A stretch of DNA of 64,000 bases from Limosilactobacillus sp. (GCF_022482365.1 NZ_JAKVPE010000001.1:930001-994000); one strand, 5' to 3'; positions 47,165 to 59,709 are shown, numbered from the stretch's first letter. The notes: generated from the sequence alone by a model not told the origin. Numbers and translations: made by a program.

Positions 47165-47566
47165 TTAACGCTTACTGAATTGAGCAGCCTTACGAGCCTT
47201 CTTCAGACCTGGCTTACGACGTTCCTTCATCCGAGGGTCACGGGTCAAGAGACCGGCCTTCTTCAGGGCGTCACGGAAGTCAGGGTCAACGCTGAGCAGG
47301 GCACGGGCGATCCCGTGGCGAACAGCGCCGGCTTGACCGGAGAAGCCACCACCATTGATGTTAGCGATAACGTCGTATTGACCGTTCGTCTTGGTAACAT
47401 CAAATGGTTGGTTAACGATGGCACGTAAGTTGGCAAATGGAATGTAGTCTTCAATTGCCTTGCCGTTCATCGTAATCTTACCTGAACCTGGTACTAAGCG
47501 AACACGTGCGGTTGCGTCCTTGCGCCGACCAGTACCACTGTATTGTACTTGTTGAGCCAATTCCAT
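47165..47566 (-). CDS. rpsI: 30S ribosomal protein S9
   Basis: 133 residues. [18 protein letters not shown] at the start and the basic tail [14 protein letters not shown], which reaches the decoding centre P site, are standard. It follows rplM by seven bases, the conserved L13-S9 pair. The start codon used gives MELAQQ, slightly longer than usual but with a GGAGGGA sequence upstream. Confidence 0.97.
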   Translation of the reverse strand: MELAQQVQYSGTGRRKDATARVRLVPGSGKITMNGKAIEDYIPFANLRAIVNQPFDVTKTNGQYDVIANINGGGFSGQAGAVRHGIARALLSVDPDFRDALKKAGLLTRDPRMKERRKPGLKKARKAAQFSKR

Positions 47567-47573
47567 TCCCTCC

Positions 47574-48017
47574 TTAGATTAAGTTCGTGATGTCGAGTGC
47601 TTCAGGCTTTTGTGCAGCATGACTGTGGTCTTCACCAGCGTAAACATGCAGCTTTAAGCCCATCTTGTGACCAAGGGAGTTGTGTGGAAGCATACCCTTA
47701 ATAGCAGTCTCCAGCAGCTTCTCTGGTTCCTTAGCACGGAAGTCACCGGCAGTCCGTTCCTTCAAACCACCAGGGTAGTTTGAGTGACGGTAGTACTTCT
47801 TTTGGGAAGCCTTCTTACCAGTTAACTTAATTTGTGCGGCGTTGATAACGATGACGTTGTCACCAGTGTCAACGTGTGGAGTAAAGGTTGGCTTGTTCTT
47901 ACCACGCAGGATTGATGCGACGACGGTGGCCAGACGACCCATTGGGACATCCTTGGCATCGACAACGTACCACTTGCGATCAACTTCACCAGGTTTTGCG
48001 ATGTATGTCGTTCTCAC
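47574..48017 (-). CDS. rplM: 50S ribosomal protein L13
   Basis: 147 residues starting at GTG (48017) with GGAGGAC upstream. The reading frame is open further, but the family begins at [21 protein letters not shown]13 is an early assembly protein of the large subunit. The roughly 110-base gap to truA may hold a leader or a promoter; none could be fixed with confidence. Confidence 0.96.
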   Translation of the reverse strand: MRTTYIAKPGEVDRKWYVVDAKDVPMGRLATVVASILRGKNKPTFTPHVDTGDNVIVINAAQIKLTGKKASQKKYYRHSNYPGGLKERTAGDFRAKEPEKLLETAIKGMLPHNSLGHKMGLKLHVYAGEDHSHAAQKPEALDITNLI

Positions 48018-48126
48018 GATTAAGTCCTCCAATTTTGTTTTTCTTTTACATATAATAGTGTACCGAGTTATTAGATGGAAAAGAAATACCATTTGTTAGT
48101 ATACCTTTTTCTCTACTGGCCGTCAA

Positions 48127-48888
48127 TTATTTTCCATAATCTACCGAGACCAAATAGAGGCCGCTGGCCGGGGCAGTCATCCGCGCCTGTGTCCGGTCCC
48201 GCGCCGCCAGGACCCGCTTGACGTCGGACACCGGCCGTTGCTTGCTGCCGACCTCGAGCAGGAAGGCGACCATGATCCGAATCTGGTTGTAGAGAAAACC
48301 GTTGCCGGTAAAGTCAAAGACCACCTCATTGTCGTGTTCGTCACGGTCGATGGTGATTGAATAGACCGTCCGGACGTTGCTCTTGGCCTGGCTGCCCGAG
48401 GCAACGAAACTCGTAAAGTCGTGCTCCCCAATGAAGTCCTGGGCCGCCTGACGCATCAACTCGATGTCCAGCGGATACTTGAAGTGGGCGGTGTAGTTGC
48501 GCTTGAAGGGGTTAACGAACTCCCCCTGGTCAACCCGGTAACGGTAGGTCTTGCGGTGGGCGCTGTAACGAGCGTGGAAGGAGTCGTCGACCAGCTCGGC
48601 CTTTTTGACCAGAATGTCGAGCGGCAAAAGGCTGTTTAAGGCCTTGCGCATCGACTCGTTGCTCAGCTTGTACGGGATGTCGAAGTGGGCAACCTGGTTG
48701 AGGGCGTGGACGCCGGCATCGGTCCGCCCCGAGCCAATCACGGGGATTGCCGGGTCCGGGTGTTTAGCAATTTTATTGACGGCGGTCTTTAATGTCTGCT
48801 CCACCGTTCGTTTGTGGGGCTGGATCTGAAAGCCAAAAAAGTTCGTGCCGTCGTAGGCAAAGGTGATTTTATAACGATACAAGCGCAA
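48127..48888 (-). CDS. truA: tRNA pseudouridine(38-40) synthase
   Basis: 253 residues. YKITFAYDGTNFFGFQIQP opens the protein and the catalytic aspartate lies in GSGRTDAGVHALNQ near 55. It makes pseudouridine in the anticodon stem-loop of many tRNAs. The start overlaps the ecfT end by 20 bases, so they are coupled. Confidence 0.95.
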   Translation of the reverse strand: MRLYRYKITFAYDGTNFFGFQIQPHKRTVEQTLKTAVNKIAKHPDPAIPVIGSGRTDAGVHALNQVAHFDIPYKLSNESMRKALNSLLPLDILVKKAELVDDSFHARYSAHRKTYRYRVDQGEFVNPFKRNYTAHFKYPLDIELMRQAAQDFIGEHDFTSFVASGSQAKSNVRTVYSITIDRDEHDNEVVFDFTGNGFLYNQIRIMVAFLLEVGSKQRPVSDVKRVLAARDRTQARMTAPASGLYLVSVDYGK

Positions 48889-49687
48889 AAACGCCTCCTC
48901 TGATTAGAAATAGGACCACAGTCAGGACTACCATGATCACCATGGTGATGTTGTCGGCACCGTGCCAGTGCAACTGCCGGTAGTGGGTGCGCGGTGAATC
49001 GGGATCGTATCCCCGGGCCTCCATGGCCGTCGCCAGGTCCTCGGCCCGCTTAAACGAATTGACGAAGAGCGGGATCAGGACCGGCACCAGGTGTTTGACC
49101 CGCTGGAAGAGGTTCCCCTGGTGGAAGTTCATCCCCCGCGACCGCTGGGCGTTGGTGATTTTGCCCGCCTCGTCCATGATCGTCGGGATGAAGCGCAGGG
49201 CGATCGACAGCATCAGGGTCAGCTGGTTGACCGGCACGTGGATCGCCTTCAAAGGCTGCATGTACCAGTCCAGCCCGTCGGCAATCCGCAGGGTCGGGGT
49301 CGTCGCCGTCAGGACCGTCGAGGCCGTGATGATTACCATGAAGCGGTAGAAGATGATCAGCGAGTTAATCAGGCCGTCATGGGTGATCGACATGATCCAC
49401 CAGTGCCAGTAGACTCTGCCGCCACTGCTGAAGAGGATCTGGAAGACGACCGTGATGACGATCACCCAGGCCAGGGGCCGTATCCCCTGCCAATACTGCC
49501 GGAAGCTGACCCGGCTGAGCACCATGGCAAAGCCGAGACCGAGCAGGAGCCACAGACAGGTCCATAAGCTATTGGCAAAGAAAACCAGGATGACGTACCA
49601 GATGCACATCAAGAGCTTCATCCGTGGATCCAAGCGGTGCAAGACGGAATCAACCGGGACATAGGAACCAAAAACAACTTTATTCAT
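48869..49687 (-). CDS. ecfT: ECF transporter transmembrane subunit EcfT
   Basis: 272 residues with five or six membrane segments (LMCIWYVILVFFANSLW, LAWVIVITVVFQILFSS, IMVVLTVVLFLIRGGVF). The coupling segments NAQRSRGMNF near 185 and AMEARGYDPD near 235 carry the two Ala-Arg-Gly-type motifs that bind the ATPases. It forms the shared energizing module for vitamin-binding S components. It overlaps ecfA2 by eight bases. Confidence 0.94.
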   Translation of the reverse strand: MNKVVFGSYVPVDSVLHRLDPRMKLLMCIWYVILVFFANSLWTCLWLLLGLGFAMVLSRVSFRQYWQGIRPLAWVIVITVVFQILFSSGGRVYWHWWIMSITHDGLINSLIIFYRFMVIITASTVLTATTPTLRIADGLDWYMQPLKAIHVPVNQLTLMLSIALRFIPTIMDEAGKITNAQRSRGMNFHQGNLFQRVKHLVPVLIPLFVNSFKRAEDLATAMEARGYDPDSPRTHYRQLHWHGADNITMVIMVVLTVVLFLIRGGVFALVSL

Positions 49688-50543
49688 TCTTCTGCCCCCC
49701 TAAGCGCGCCGCCAGTCGATCGGCGAGGTCGCCCATCTTCATCGTCGGCGGCAATTCAACGCCCGCCTGGCGCAACTGGCGATTGATCTCAACCGCTGCT
49801 GGTAGGTTCAAGTGGTTGGCAACCAGGAAATCGGGATCGGCAAAGACTTCCTGTGGTGAGGCCGCCTTGACCAGCTGTCCCTGATTCATTACCACCACCT
49901 GGTCTGCGTACTGGGCCACCTGATCCATCTGGTGGGTAATGAGTAGGATCGTCGTCCCCTGGGCGTGCAACCGAGCCACGTTTGCCAGGAGCTGATTGGT
50001 CGAGGACGCATCCAGGCCGGCCGTCGGTTCATCCAGGATCAGGATCGCGGGCCGCATCGCCAGCACCCCGGCGATTGCCACCCGCCGCATCTGGCCACCG
50101 GATAGGGCAAAGGGCGAACGCTGGGCCAGCGACTGGGGCAGCCCCACCAGGTCGAGGGCGTCGTGAACCGCCTGTTGAATCTTATCGTCAGACCAGCCGA
50201 GGTTGGTGGGCCCGAAGGCAATGTCCTCGGCAACGGTTTCGGCAAAGAGCTGCTGCTCGGGAAACTGGAAGACATAGCCGACGTGCCGACGCAATGCGGC
50301 CATCTCCTTTGCGGACGAATTGGCACCCACGACGACCGACCCCACCTGGATCGTGCCACTGGTCGGCCGGGTCAGACCGTCAATCAGGGAAACTAGGGTG
50401 GACTTGCCGCTGCCGGTGTGACCCACGATGCCTACAAAGCTCCCGGCCTCGATCGTCAGGTTAAGGTCCTTTAAGGCCGGATGAGCGGCAATGGCAGAAT
50501 AGGTAAAGCCGACGTTTTTAATTATAATTGCTGGCTGAGCCAT
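49680..50543 (-). CDS. ecfA2: ECF transporter ATP-binding subunit EcfA2
   Basis: 287 residues, ABC ATPase: Walker A VGHTGSGKSTLVSLIDG near 38, Q-loop FQFPEQQLFAETV, signature LSGGQMRRVAIAGVLA near 142, Walker B AILILDEPTAGLDA and H-loop LLITHQMDQVA. It pairs with EcfA1 to drive vitamin uptake. Overlaps ecfA1 by 22 bases. Confidence 0.94.
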   Translation of the reverse strand: MAQPAIIIKNVGFTYSAIAAHPALKDLNLTIEAGSFVGIVGHTGSGKSTLVSLIDGLTRPTSGTIQVGSVVVGANSSAKEMAALRRHVGYVFQFPEQQLFAETVAEDIAFGPTNLGWSDDKIQQAVHDALDLVGLPQSLAQRSPFALSGGQMRRVAIAGVLAMRPAILILDEPTAGLDASSTNQLLANVARLHAQGTTILLITHQMDQVAQYADQVVVMNQGQLVKAASPQEVFADPDFLVANHLNLPAAVEINRQLRQAGVELPPTMKMGDLADRLAARLGGQKNE

Positions 50544-51346
50544 TTGACCATCTCCTCCACCGTAAAGTACCGGTCGGGCACCGCGACTCCCCGGTCGGCC
50601 AGTTCCTGACGCAGCTGCTGACCGGCCGGAATACCAACGCCGATCTTTTCCAACAGATCGACATCCCGCAGCACCTCCGCCGTGGTTCCCTGGCGAGCAA
50701 TCTTGCCTTGATCCAGGACCACCAGTTGATCGGCCATGGCCATTTCAGCGGGGTCGTGGGTGATCGAAATAATCGTAAACTGCTGCTGATCGCGGAGCCG
50801 TTCCAGCAACGACAAAACCAGCTGCCGACCGGCCGGATCCAGCATGCTGGTGGCCTCGTCTAAAATGATCACCTGGGGGCGCAGGGCTAGGATGCCGGCC
50901 AGGGCCACCCGCTGTTTCTGGCCCCCAGAGAGCATCGTCGGTTCACTCTCGGACAGGCCGGCCATGTCGACCGCTTCCAGGGCCCTTTGGATCCGGGAAG
51001 GCATTTCCTCCCGCGGAACCTGCCGATTCTCCAGTCCAAAGGCCACGTCATCGGCGACGGTCGCCCCGACGAATTGGTTATCCGGATTCTGAAAGACGAT
51101 CCCGACCCGTTGGTGGACCTTGGTCAGGTTGTCCTCGGTCACCGCTAGATCGCCGACTTTGATCTGGCCCCGCTGGGGAACAAGCAATCCGTCAATCAAG
51201 CGCGCCATGGTACTCTTACCGCTCCCGTTGCGCCCAATCAGCGCCGTCCATTGACCAGCCGGAAAGGCCAGGCTAATCCCGTCTAAGACCGGCTGTTGAG
51301 CATCCGGGTATTGATATTGAATGTCAGTTAACGTCACCGCGTTCAC
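50522..51346 (-). CDS. ecfA1: ECF transporter ATP-binding subunit EcfA1
   Basis: 274 residues, ABC ATPase: Walker A IGRNGSGKSTMARLIDG near 37, Q-loop FQNPDNQFVGATV, signature LSGGQKQRVALAGILAL near 141, Walker B VIILDEATSMLDP and H-loop ISITHDPAEM. First of the ecfA1-ecfA2-ecfT-truA-rplM-rpsI series that follows rplQ in lactobacilli. The gap before it holds the probable L17 downstream element. Confidence 0.94.
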   Translation of the reverse strand: MNAVTLTDIQYQYPDAQQPVLDGISLAFPAGQWTALIGRNGSGKSTMARLIDGLLVPQRGQIKVGDLAVTEDNLTKVHQRVGIVFQNPDNQFVGATVADDVAFGLENRQVPREEMPSRIQRALEAVDMAGLSESEPTMLSGGQKQRVALAGILALRPQVIILDEATSMLDPAGRQLVLSLLERLRDQQQFTIISITHDPAEMAMADQLVVLDQGKIARQGTTAEVLRDVDLLEKIGVGIPAGQQLRQELADRGVAVPDRYFTVEEMVKWLSQQL

Positions 51347-51389
51347 GAGTGTTACGGCCCCCTTGTGCTTAATATTTATATTTTAGCAA

Positions 51390-51560
51390 AGAATCGATCA
51401 GTGAACAGCAAAAATGGCTTTAAACTAAAAAATCACTTACCACCGGGGCGCGCGGGGTTTCCGCATTCGAGCTAGACTAGGGATTGCTCCCACCATCGTA
51501 ACGCTCTATACCATCGATGATAGTGATTCTTTATTACGTATTTAGTTTTCGCCCGACTAA
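51390..51560 (-). ncRNA. Candidate L17 downstream element (L17DE)
   Basis: The roughly 220-base gap after rplQ holds structured sequence read on the minus strand: a GACTAATTTTTTAGTC palindrome just after the stop, two CGATGGT repeats, a GGGAGCAATCCC hairpin, a GCGGAAACCCCGC hairpin and a GC-rich CGCGCGCCCCGG segment. A conserved RNA called the L17 downstream element is known from the 3' region of rplQ in lactic acid bacteria. Position and taxon fit; the exact consensus was not checked, so boundaries are approximate. Confidence 0.5.
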
Positions 51561-51564
51561 AAAA

Positions 51565-51948
51565 TTAGTCAACGAATTCCAAAATAACCATTGGTGCACC
51601 GTCACCACGACGAGGCATCGTCTTCAAAATCCGCGTGTAACCACCGTTGCGGTCAGCAAACTTTGGTGCCAGGTCTTCAAACAGGTGTTGAAGAGCGGAT
51701 TGAATCCGAATGTTGTCGCCATCTTCCTTAACGTCAGCAACGACGTTCCGCAGGAAGGCAGCTGCCTTACGACGGGAAGCAAGGTCGCCATGCTTGGCAA
51801 GCGTAATCATCTTGTCGGCAGTCTTGCGAACTTCCTTTGCCCGGGATTCAGTAGTGGTAATTTGACCATTAACAATTAAATCAGTAGTTAAATCACGTAA
51901 TAAAGCTTTACGTTGTGAACTAGTACGTCCTAATTTACGGTAACTCAT
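51565..51948 (-). CDS. rplQ: 50S ribosomal protein L17
   Basis: 127 residues. [20 protein letters not shown] at the start and the [17 protein letters not shown] end are diagnostic. It lies near the polypeptide exit tunnel. It follows rpoA, as in all Firmicutes, and a structured 3' region comes after it. Confidence 0.97.
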   Translation of the reverse strand: MSYRKLGRTSSQRKALLRDLTTDLIVNGQITTTESRAKEVRKTADKMITLAKHGDLASRRKAAAFLRNVVADVKEDGDNIRIQSALQHLFEDLAPKFADRNGGYTRILKTMPRRGDGAPMVILEFVD

Positions 51949-51980
51949 GAAGTGGTTCCCTCCTTTGCAATTGGTGTTTG

Positions 51981-52925
51981 TTAGTCATCTTGGCGGAATG
52001 ACAGGCCAAGATCGCTTAATTTAAGCTTAATTTCTTCTAATGACTTCTGACCAAGGTTCCGAACCTTCATCATGTCCGAAACAGTCCGATCAGTCAGTTC
52101 CTTGACGGTGTTGATGCCGGCACGCTTCAGACAGTTGTAAGAACGAACGGAGAGGTCCAGTTCTTCAATCGTCATTTCCAGCATCTTTTCCTTGTGGGTT
52201 TCTTCCTTTTCAACCATCACTTGGGCATTTTGTGCTTCCTCAGTCAGGTCGACAAACATGGCCAGGTGTTCGGTCAGGATCTTGGCACCCAGACTTACCG
52301 CCTCGGTAGGTGTTAATGAACCGTCAGTCCAAACATCCAAAGTTAACTTGTCGTAATCGTTACGTTGACCAACCCGTGCATTTTCGACAGTGTAGTTTAC
52401 ACGTTCAATTGGGGTATAGATGGAGTCAATTGGCAAAACACCAATGGCCAGATCATCCATCCGGGCCTTATTATCGGTAGCAGAAAGGTACCCGCGACCT
52501 TTGTCAGCTGTCAGCTTGATGTGTAATTCCGCACCATCGGCAACAGTTGCAATGTGCAGGTCAGGATTCAGGATCGTTACATCACCATCACCCTGGATAT
52601 CACCGGCGGTCGCTTCTGCAGGTCCCTTCACGTCCAGCTCCAGGTCCTTAGCGTCCTCGGAGTTGATCTTCAGGGAAACCTTCTTAAGATTTAAGATAAT
52701 TTGGGTTACATCTTCAGTGACCCCTTCAACGGTACTGAATTCATGTAAAACCCCGTCGATTTGCATGCTGGTAATTGCTGCACCCGGAAGTGAAGCCAGC
52801 AGTACGCGTCGTAATGAATTACCAAGAGTGGTTCCATAACCGCGTTCAAGTGGTTCTACAACAAACTTGCCGTAGTTATCAGTCTCTTCAACTTTGTGAA
52901 TGTTTGGCTTTTCAAATTCGATCAT
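51981..52925 (-). CDS. rpoA: RNA polymerase alpha subunit
   Basis: 314 residues. N-terminal assembly domain ([41 protein letters not shown]) and C-terminal DNA- and activator-binding domain ([37 protein letters not shown]). The alpha dimer starts polymerase assembly. It lies between rpsK and rplQ. Confidence 0.98.
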   Translation of the reverse strand: MIEFEKPNIHKVEETDNYGKFVVEPLERGYGTTLGNSLRRVLLASLPGAAITSMQIDGVLHEFSTVEGVTEDVTQIILNLKKVSLKINSEDAKDLELDVKGPAEATAGDIQGDGDVTILNPDLHIATVADGAELHIKLTADKGRGYLSATDNKARMDDLAIGVLPIDSIYTPIERVNYTVENARVGQRNDYDKLTLDVWTDGSLTPTEAVSLGAKILTEHLAMFVDLTEEAQNAQVMVEKEETHKEKMLEMTIEELDLSVRSYNCLKRAGINTVKELTDRTVSDMMKVRNLGQKSLEEIKLKLSDLGLSFRQDD

Positions 52926-53007
52926 TCTATCCCCGTACCCCTTTCAAAACGTGGTTCGCATTTGAGACGAAAAGGCAACTGATGGAAAATACATCCACCA
53001 ATGTCAA

Positions 53008-53394
53008 TTAAACACGACGACGCTTTGGAGGACGAGAACCATTATGTGGAACTGGAGTTACGTCACGGATGGCAGTAACTTCCAAACCAGTTGCTTGAAG
53101 AGCACGGATAGCAGATTCACGACCGGAACCTGGACCCTTAACTTCAACTTCAACGGTCTTCATACCGTGTTCCATAGCCTGCTTAGCAGCAGCTTCAGAT
53201 GCCATTTGGGCAGCAAATGGGGTGGACTTACGTGAACCCTTGAAGCCTAAAACACCGGCTGATGACCAAGCAACAGCGTTACCTTGAACATCAGTAATCA
53301 TGATCAAAGTGTTGTTGAACGTTGAGTGAATGTGAGCAACACCGGTTTCAACGTTCTTTTTTGCACGACGCTTACGCGTACCCTTTTTAGCCAT
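53008..53394 (-). CDS. rpsK: 30S ribosomal protein S11
   Basis: 128 residues, with [18 protein letters not shown] near 17 and the basic end [13 protein letters not shown]. It lies on the platform of the small subunit and holds the mRNA exit region with S7. Spaced 27 bases after rpsM. Confidence 0.97.
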   Translation of the reverse strand: MAKKGTRKRRAKKNVETGVAHIHSTFNNTLIMITDVQGNAVAWSSAGVLGFKGSRKSTPFAAQMASEAAAKQAMEHGMKTVEVEVKGPGSGRESAIRALQATGLEVTAIRDVTPVPHNGSRPPKRRRV

Positions 53395-53421
53395 AAACTA
53401 ACTAACCTCCTTCGCTATATA

Positions 53422-53802
53422 TTATTTTGGTGAGTTGCTGATCTTCTTACCAGCGATTGCAACGGCCTTACCCTTCCGAGTCCGGGCGTTGTTCTTAGTG
53501 TGTTGACCACGAACTGGGAGACCACGACGGTGACGCATACCACGGTATGAACCAATTTCTTGGAGCCGCTTGATGTTCATGGAAACTTCCCGACGTAAGT
53601 CACCTTCAACTTCGATTTGGTCGACTTGTGCACGGATCTTTTCTTCTTGATCTGGAGTCAGATCACGAACCCGGATGTCTTCTGAAACACCGGCGTTTTC
53701 AAGAATCTTCTTTGCACGTGAGTCACCAATACCATAAATATATGTTAAGCCGATTACGATTCGTTTGTCACGAGGTAAATCGACACCTGCAATACGAGCC
53801 AT
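53422..53802 (-). CDS. rpsM: 30S ribosomal protein S13
   Basis: 126 residues. [20 protein letters not shown] opens it and [19 protein letters not shown] marks the tail that touches tRNA and the intersubunit bridge. It is a few residues longer at the C-terminus than common forms. Confidence 0.97.
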   Translation of the reverse strand: MARIAGVDLPRDKRIVIGLTYIYGIGDSRAKKILENAGVSEDIRVRDLTPDQEEKIRAQVDQIEVEGDLRREVSMNIKRLQEIGSYRGMRHRRGLPVRGQHTKNNARTRKGKAVAIAGKKISNSPK

Positions 53803-53832
53803 TTATTGCACCTCCGTTCTTATCTAATGTAA

Positions 53833-53952
53833 TTACTTACCTTGACGCTGCTTGTGCTTTGGGTTTGCAGAGCAAATAACCATAACACGTCCATGACGCT
53901 TAACGATCTTGCAGTGCTCGCACATCCGCTTGACTGATGGTCTTACTTTCAT
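53833..53952 (-). CDS. rpmJ: 50S ribosomal protein L36
   Basis: 39 codons: [20 protein letters not shown], then [19 protein letters not shown]. The zinc ligands C-x2-C, then C and H, are present, so this is the zinc-binding form. Between infA and rpsM, the usual place. Confidence 0.96.
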   Translation of the reverse strand: MKVRPSVKRMCEHCKIVKRHGRVMVICSANPKHKQRQGK

Positions 53953-53991
53953 TCTTAAATCCTCCTAGAGAGTTCCTGTAACAATTACTAC

Positions 53992-54210
53992 TTACTTGAA
54001 CCGGAACGTAATCCGACCCTTAGTCAGGTCGTACGGGGACATTTCAACCTTTACCCGGTCACCAGGCAAGATTTTGATGTAGTGCATCCGAATCTTACCG
54101 GAGACGTGGGCCAGGATTTCCGCGCCGTTTTCCAGTTCAACTTTAAACATCGCATTAGGCAAAGTTTCGGTAACTTTACCCTCTACTTCGATCACATCGG
54201 CTTTTGCCAC
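53992..54210 (-). CDS. infA: Translation initiation factor IF-1
   Basis: 72 residues, a single OB fold: [20 protein letters not shown] and [22 protein letters not shown]-1 blocks the A site during initiation. A possible promoter lies at 54300-54328 upstream. Confidence 0.97.
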   Translation of the reverse strand: MAKADVIEVEGKVTETLPNAMFKVELENGAEILAHVSGKIRMHYIKILPGDRVKVEMSPYDLTKGRITFRFK

Positions 54211-54299
54211 GGATTGGTTCCTCCTTGCCTAATCAAGAAATTACGTAAAAACGGTGGAAAGTGCGTCACTTCCCACTGTCAGCTAGATAAACCTTGCCT

Positions 54300-54328
54300 A
54301 GTTTAGCATAACTAACCGCACTTCGCAA
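54300..54328 (-). promoter_or_regulatory. Possible internal promoter before infA
   Basis: On the minus strand: TTGCGA (54328-54323), a 17-base spacer, TAAACT (54305-54300). It lies in the 130-base gap between adk and infA and would add expression of infA, rpmJ, rpsM, rpsK, rpoA and rplQ. Confidence 0.45.
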
Positions 54329-54340
54329 GGCATAACCTCA

Positions 54341-56313
<1,973 letters not shown>

Positions 56314-56314
56314 A

Positions 56315-56749
56315 TTACATCACCTCAGTTTTACCGCCGGCAGCTTCAATTGCAGAAACTGCAGAAGCAGAAAACTTGTTAGCCTTAACAGTTAACTTCT
56401 TTTCGAGCTTGCCGCTACCAAGAACCTTAACACCACTCTTGAGGTTCTTAACCAGACCGCTTTCAACAAGTACTTCTGGGGTAACTTCAGTACCGTCATC
56501 GAACTTGTTCAGAGCAGTCAGGTTAACAATGGCGTATTCCTTGCGGTTGATGTTGGTGAAACCACGCTTTGGAATCTGCCGGTAGAGTGGCATCTGGCCA
56601 CCTTCAAAGCCCAGACGAGTCTTACCATGAGCCTTTTGACCCTTCGTACCACGTCCAGAAGTGAAACCATGACCTGAGGAAAGGCCACGACCCTTGCGAA
56701 GACGCTTTGAACGAGAACCTGCTGCAGGCTTCAATTCATTTAACTTCAT
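56315..56749 (-). CDS. rplO: 50S ribosomal protein L15
   Basis: 144 residues. [20 protein letters not shown] and [18 protein letters not shown], then the [15 protein letters not shown] core, are typical. A late assembly protein of the large subunit. Confidence 0.97.
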   Translation of the reverse strand: MKLNELKPAAGSRSKRLRKGRGLSSGHGFTSGRGTKGQKAHGKTRLGFEGGQMPLYRQIPKRGFTNINRKEYAIVNLTALNKFDDGTEVTPEVLVESGLVKNLKSGVKVLGSGKLEKKLTVKANKFSASAVSAIEAAGGKTEVM

Positions 56750-56781
56750 TTAGTAGGCACCTCCTTGTTATTTAATTGTGA

Positions 56782-56964
56782 TTACTTAACTTCTTCAATG
56801 GAAACTAAGTGTGCAACCTTGAAAATTTGACCACGTGTTGCGGCGTTGTCTGGCAGGATGTTAGAACTGCCGATCTTGCCAAGGCCTAAAGCCTTAACAG
56901 TCTTCCGCTGAGTTGGTTCGCGGTGGGCAACACTGTGGATTAAGGTAACTTTAACTTTAGCCAT
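56782..56964 (-). CDS. rpmD: 50S ribosomal protein L30
   Basis: 60 residues, with [20 protein letters not shown] and [16 protein letters not shown]. The short bacterial L30 form. Between rpsE and rplO. Confidence 0.96.
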   Translation of the reverse strand: MAKVKVTLIHSVAHREPTQRKTVKALGLGKIGSSNILPDNAATRGQIFKVAHLVSIEEVK

Positions 56965-56979
56965 ATTAAGTGCCCCTCC

Positions 56980-57489
56980 TTACTTTGCTAAGTGGTCAAC
57001 TGAAACGCCACGAAGTTGAGCAACTTCTTCAGCACTCTTCAATTGCTTCAAACCTTCGAACGTTGCACGAACAACGTTAATAGGAGTATTTGAACCAAGA
57101 CGCTTGGAAGTAACATCGGCGATTCCGGCCAGGTCCATAACGTTACGTACCGCACCACCGGCAGTAACCCCAGAACCTTCAACGGCTGGCTTCAGCATGA
57201 TGCGGCCACCACCGTAAACACCAATTGCTTCGTGTGGAATCGTCGTACCAACGATTGGCACTTCAATCAGGTTCTTTTCAGCAGCAGCTTGGGCCTTCCG
57301 AATGGCTTCCGGAACTTCTTGCGCCTTACCAGTACCGAAACCAACGTGACCCTTACGATCACCAACGATAACTAAGGCAGCAAAACGCATCCGACGACCA
57401 CCCTTAACAACCTTGGTAATCCGGTTGATGGCAACAACTTGATCGTCTAAGTCCAACTTTGCTGGATCAATGAATTCTGATGATGTCAT
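56980..57489 (-). CDS. rpsE: 30S ribosomal protein S5
   Basis: 169 residues. [19 protein letters not shown] near 27 and [20 protein letters not shown] near 96 identify S5, which guards decoding accuracy and mRNA unwinding. No unusual changes noticed at the known fidelity loop. Confidence 0.97.
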   Translation of the reverse strand: MTSSEFIDPAKLDLDDQVVAINRITKVVKGGRRMRFAALVIVGDRKGHVGFGTGKAQEVPEAIRKAQAAAEKNLIEVPIVGTTIPHEAIGVYGGGRIMLKPAVEGSGVTAGGAVRNVMDLAGIADVTSKRLGSNTPINVVRATFEGLKQLKSAEEVAQLRGVSVDHLAK

Positions 57490-57511
57490 TGCAGGTTATT
57501 CCTCCTTCTTT

Positions 57512-57868
57512 TTAGAATTTAAGTCCGTTTTCACGAGCAGCAGTAGCCAGGGCTTCAACACGGCCATGGTAGAGGTAGCCACCACGGTCGAAGACAACAT
57601 TTTCAATGTTCTTGGCAGCAGCGCGCTTGGCGATCAATGCACCAACACCACTAGCTTGCTCAGTCTTCGTCTTGCCACTAACTTCACTGTCCATTGTGGA
57701 GGCACTAGCGAGCGTCACACCCTTTACGTCATCAATTAATTGAGCGTAAATGTTTTTGTTTGAACGGTAAACACTTAAGCGTGGGCGCTCCGCAGTACCA
57801 GAAATCTTACCGCGAACGCGCATGTGACGGCGTTGACGGATCTTGTTCTTATCTGGTTTAGAAATCAC
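57512..57868 (-). CDS. rplR: 50S ribosomal protein L18
   Basis: 118 residues. The start is set at the GTG at 57868, giving [18 protein letters not shown] as in the family, with GAGGT seven bases upstream; the frame is open three codons further. It binds 5S rRNA ([20 protein letters not shown]). Confidence 0.94.
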   Translation of the reverse strand: MISKPDKNKIRQRRHMRVRGKISGTAERPRLSVYRSNKNIYAQLIDDVKGVTLASASTMDSEVSGKTKTEQASGVGALIAKRAAAKNIENVVFDRGGYLYHGRVEALATAARENGLKF

Positions 57869-57942
57869 AATAGTCACCTCTTATTGAATATTTAAATTGT
57901 TGTTTAATTTGATTGAGAAAACCACTAAATAACCTCAAGAGA

Positions 57943-58479
57943 TTACTTACCAGTCTTACCTTCCTTACGGATGATGTGTTCGTTCTCGTAACGAATACCC
58001 TTACCCTTGTATGGTTCAGGTGAGCGAACAGCACGAACTTGGGCAGCAAAATCACCAAGGTGTTCCTTGTTGATGGAGCTCAGTTCGATGGTAGTGTTGT
58101 CAGGAACATTGATGTCAATGTCCTCAGGCTTGTCCATTTCAACTGGGTTGGAGTAACCAACAGTCAGGATCAGCTTGGTGCCCTTGAATTGAGCACGGTA
58201 ACCAACACCGACCAGCTTCAGAACCTTCTTGTAACCATTAACAACCCCTTCAACCATGTTGTTAACGTTAGCCCGGGTAGTACCGTGCAGCATCTTCAGC
58301 TTGTTGGTATCTTCAGCACGATCAAACTTAACAACGTTGTCTTCAACAGTCATCGTGATCAGTGGTGAGATTTCACGGGATAAAGTACCCTTAGGACCCT
58401 TAACAGTTACGACGTTACCGTCTTGGGAAACTTCAACGCCCTTTGGCAGGTCAATTTCCTTGTAACCAATACGACTCAT
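57943..58479 (-). CDS. rplF: 50S ribosomal protein L6
   Basis: 178 residues, with two similar domains: [20 protein letters not shown] at the start and the [20 protein letters not shown] end. It lies near the factor-binding site of the large subunit. Confidence 0.97.
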   Translation of the reverse strand: MSRIGYKEIDLPKGVEVSQDGNVVTVKGPKGTLSREISPLITMTVEDNVVKFDRAEDTNKLKMLHGTTRANVNNMVEGVVNGYKKVLKLVGVGYRAQFKGTKLILTVGYSNPVEMDKPEDIDINVPDNTTIELSSINKEHLGDFAAQVRAVRSPEPYKGKGIRYENEHIIRKEGKTGK

Positions 58480-58507
58480 ACGTACACCTCCTAACTTTTA
58501 ATTGATA

Positions 58508-58906
58508 TTACCAAACGTAAGCGATAACTTCGCCACCAACGTTCTTTGCACGAGCAACCTTGTCAGTTACAACGCCCTCAGAAGTGGAGATGATGGCAAT
58601 TCCTAAACCGTTAAGAACCTTCGGCACAGCGTCAGCCTTAACGTATGAGCGTAAACCAGGCTTAGAAATCCGCTTCAAGCCGGAAATAACCCGTTGGCCG
58701 TCTTTTCCGTACTTCAAGAATACACGGATGATGCCTTGCTTGTTATCGTCAACATATTCAACATCGCGAATGAAACCTTCGTTCTTTAAGATTTCAGCGA
58801 TGTCCTTCTTCATCTTTGATGCAGGTGCCTCAACTGATTCGTGGTGAGCCATGTTGGCGTTACGAATCCGCGTTAAGAAATCTGCAATTGGATCACTCAT
58901 AGACAT
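58508..58906 (-). CDS. rpsH: 30S ribosomal protein S8
   Basis: 132 residues, starting [18 protein letters not shown] and ending with [20 protein letters not shown]. It binds helix 21 of 16S rRNA and is a translational regulator of this cluster in other bacteria. Confidence 0.97.
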   Translation of the reverse strand: MSMSDPIADFLTRIRNANMAHHESVEAPASKMKKDIAEILKNEGFIRDVEYVDDNKQGIIRVFLKYGKDGQRVISGLKRISKPGLRSYVKADAVPKVLNGLGIAIISTSEGVVTDKVARAKNVGGEVIAYVW

Positions 58907-58937
58907 CGATGTTTTCCTCCTTTTGTCGGTGATTTGT

Positions 58938-59123
58938 TTACCAGCTAGCCTTCTTCAAACCAGGAATTTGTCCCTTGTGGGCAAGTTCTCGTAAGCAAAT
59001 CCGGCATAGGTGGAATTTACGGTAAACTGAGTGCGGACGTCCACAACGTGCACAACGCGTGTATTCACGACTTGAGAACTTAGCGGGACGGTTGCACTTA
59101 GCAATCATTGATTTTTTAGCCAA
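58938..59123 (-). CDS. rpsN: 30S ribosomal protein S14, type Z
   Basis: 61 residues, zinc-binding form with [20 protein letters not shown] near 24-43. The short zinc type, as usual in the spc cluster of Firmicutes. Confidence 0.97.
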   Translation of the reverse strand: MAKKSMIAKCNRPAKFSSREYTRCARCGRPHSVYRKFHLCRICLRELAHKGQIPGLKKASW

Positions 59124-59138
59124 TTTGTGGAACCTCCT

Positions 59139-59681
59139 TTATTTAGCAAATGGCATGCCGAGTTGGGCGAGCAATTCGTGTGATTCTTCATCACTCTGGG
59201 CAGTCGTAACGATAACAACGTCCAGACCACGAACACGGTTTACCTTGTCGTAATCGATTTCTGGGAAAATTAATTGTTCATGAATACCGAGGGTGTAGTT
59301 CCCACGACCATCAAAGGCCTTGTTGGAAACACCATGGAAGTCACGAACCCGTGGCAGGGCAACGTTGATTAACTTGTCCAAGAAATCGTACATCCGTTCA
59401 CCACGCAGGGTAACCTTGGCACCAATTGGCATTCCTTCACGCAGACGGAAGCCGGCGATGGACTTCTTAGCCTTGGTGATCAGTGGCTTTTGACCGGCGA
59501 TCAGGCCAAGTTCTTCAACGGCTTCATCCAGGTTCTTGGAATTGGTAGTAGCATCACCAACACCCATGTTCAGAACGATCTTGTCAACCTTAGGTGCTTG
59601 CATAACTGAAGAGTAGTTGAACTTTTCAATTAAAGCTGGGCGAATTTCACTTTCGTATTTAGCTTTCAAACGGTTTTCCAT
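59139..59681 (-). CDS. rplE: 50S ribosomal protein L5
   Basis: 180 residues, with [20 protein letters not shown] near 32 and [20 protein letters not shown] near 115. It binds 5S rRNA and contacts the P-site tRNA. Confidence 0.97.
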   Translation of the reverse strand: MENRLKAKYESEIRPALIEKFNYSSVMQAPKVDKIVLNMGVGDATTNSKNLDEAVEELGLIAGQKPLITKAKKSIAGFRLREGMPIGAKVTLRGERMYDFLDKLINVALPRVRDFHGVSNKAFDGRGNYTLGIHEQLIFPEIDYDKVNRVRGLDVVIVTTAQSDEESHELLAQLGMPFAK

Positions 59682-59709
59682 TAGTTATTTTTCCTCCTTT
59701 CCTTAAAAA

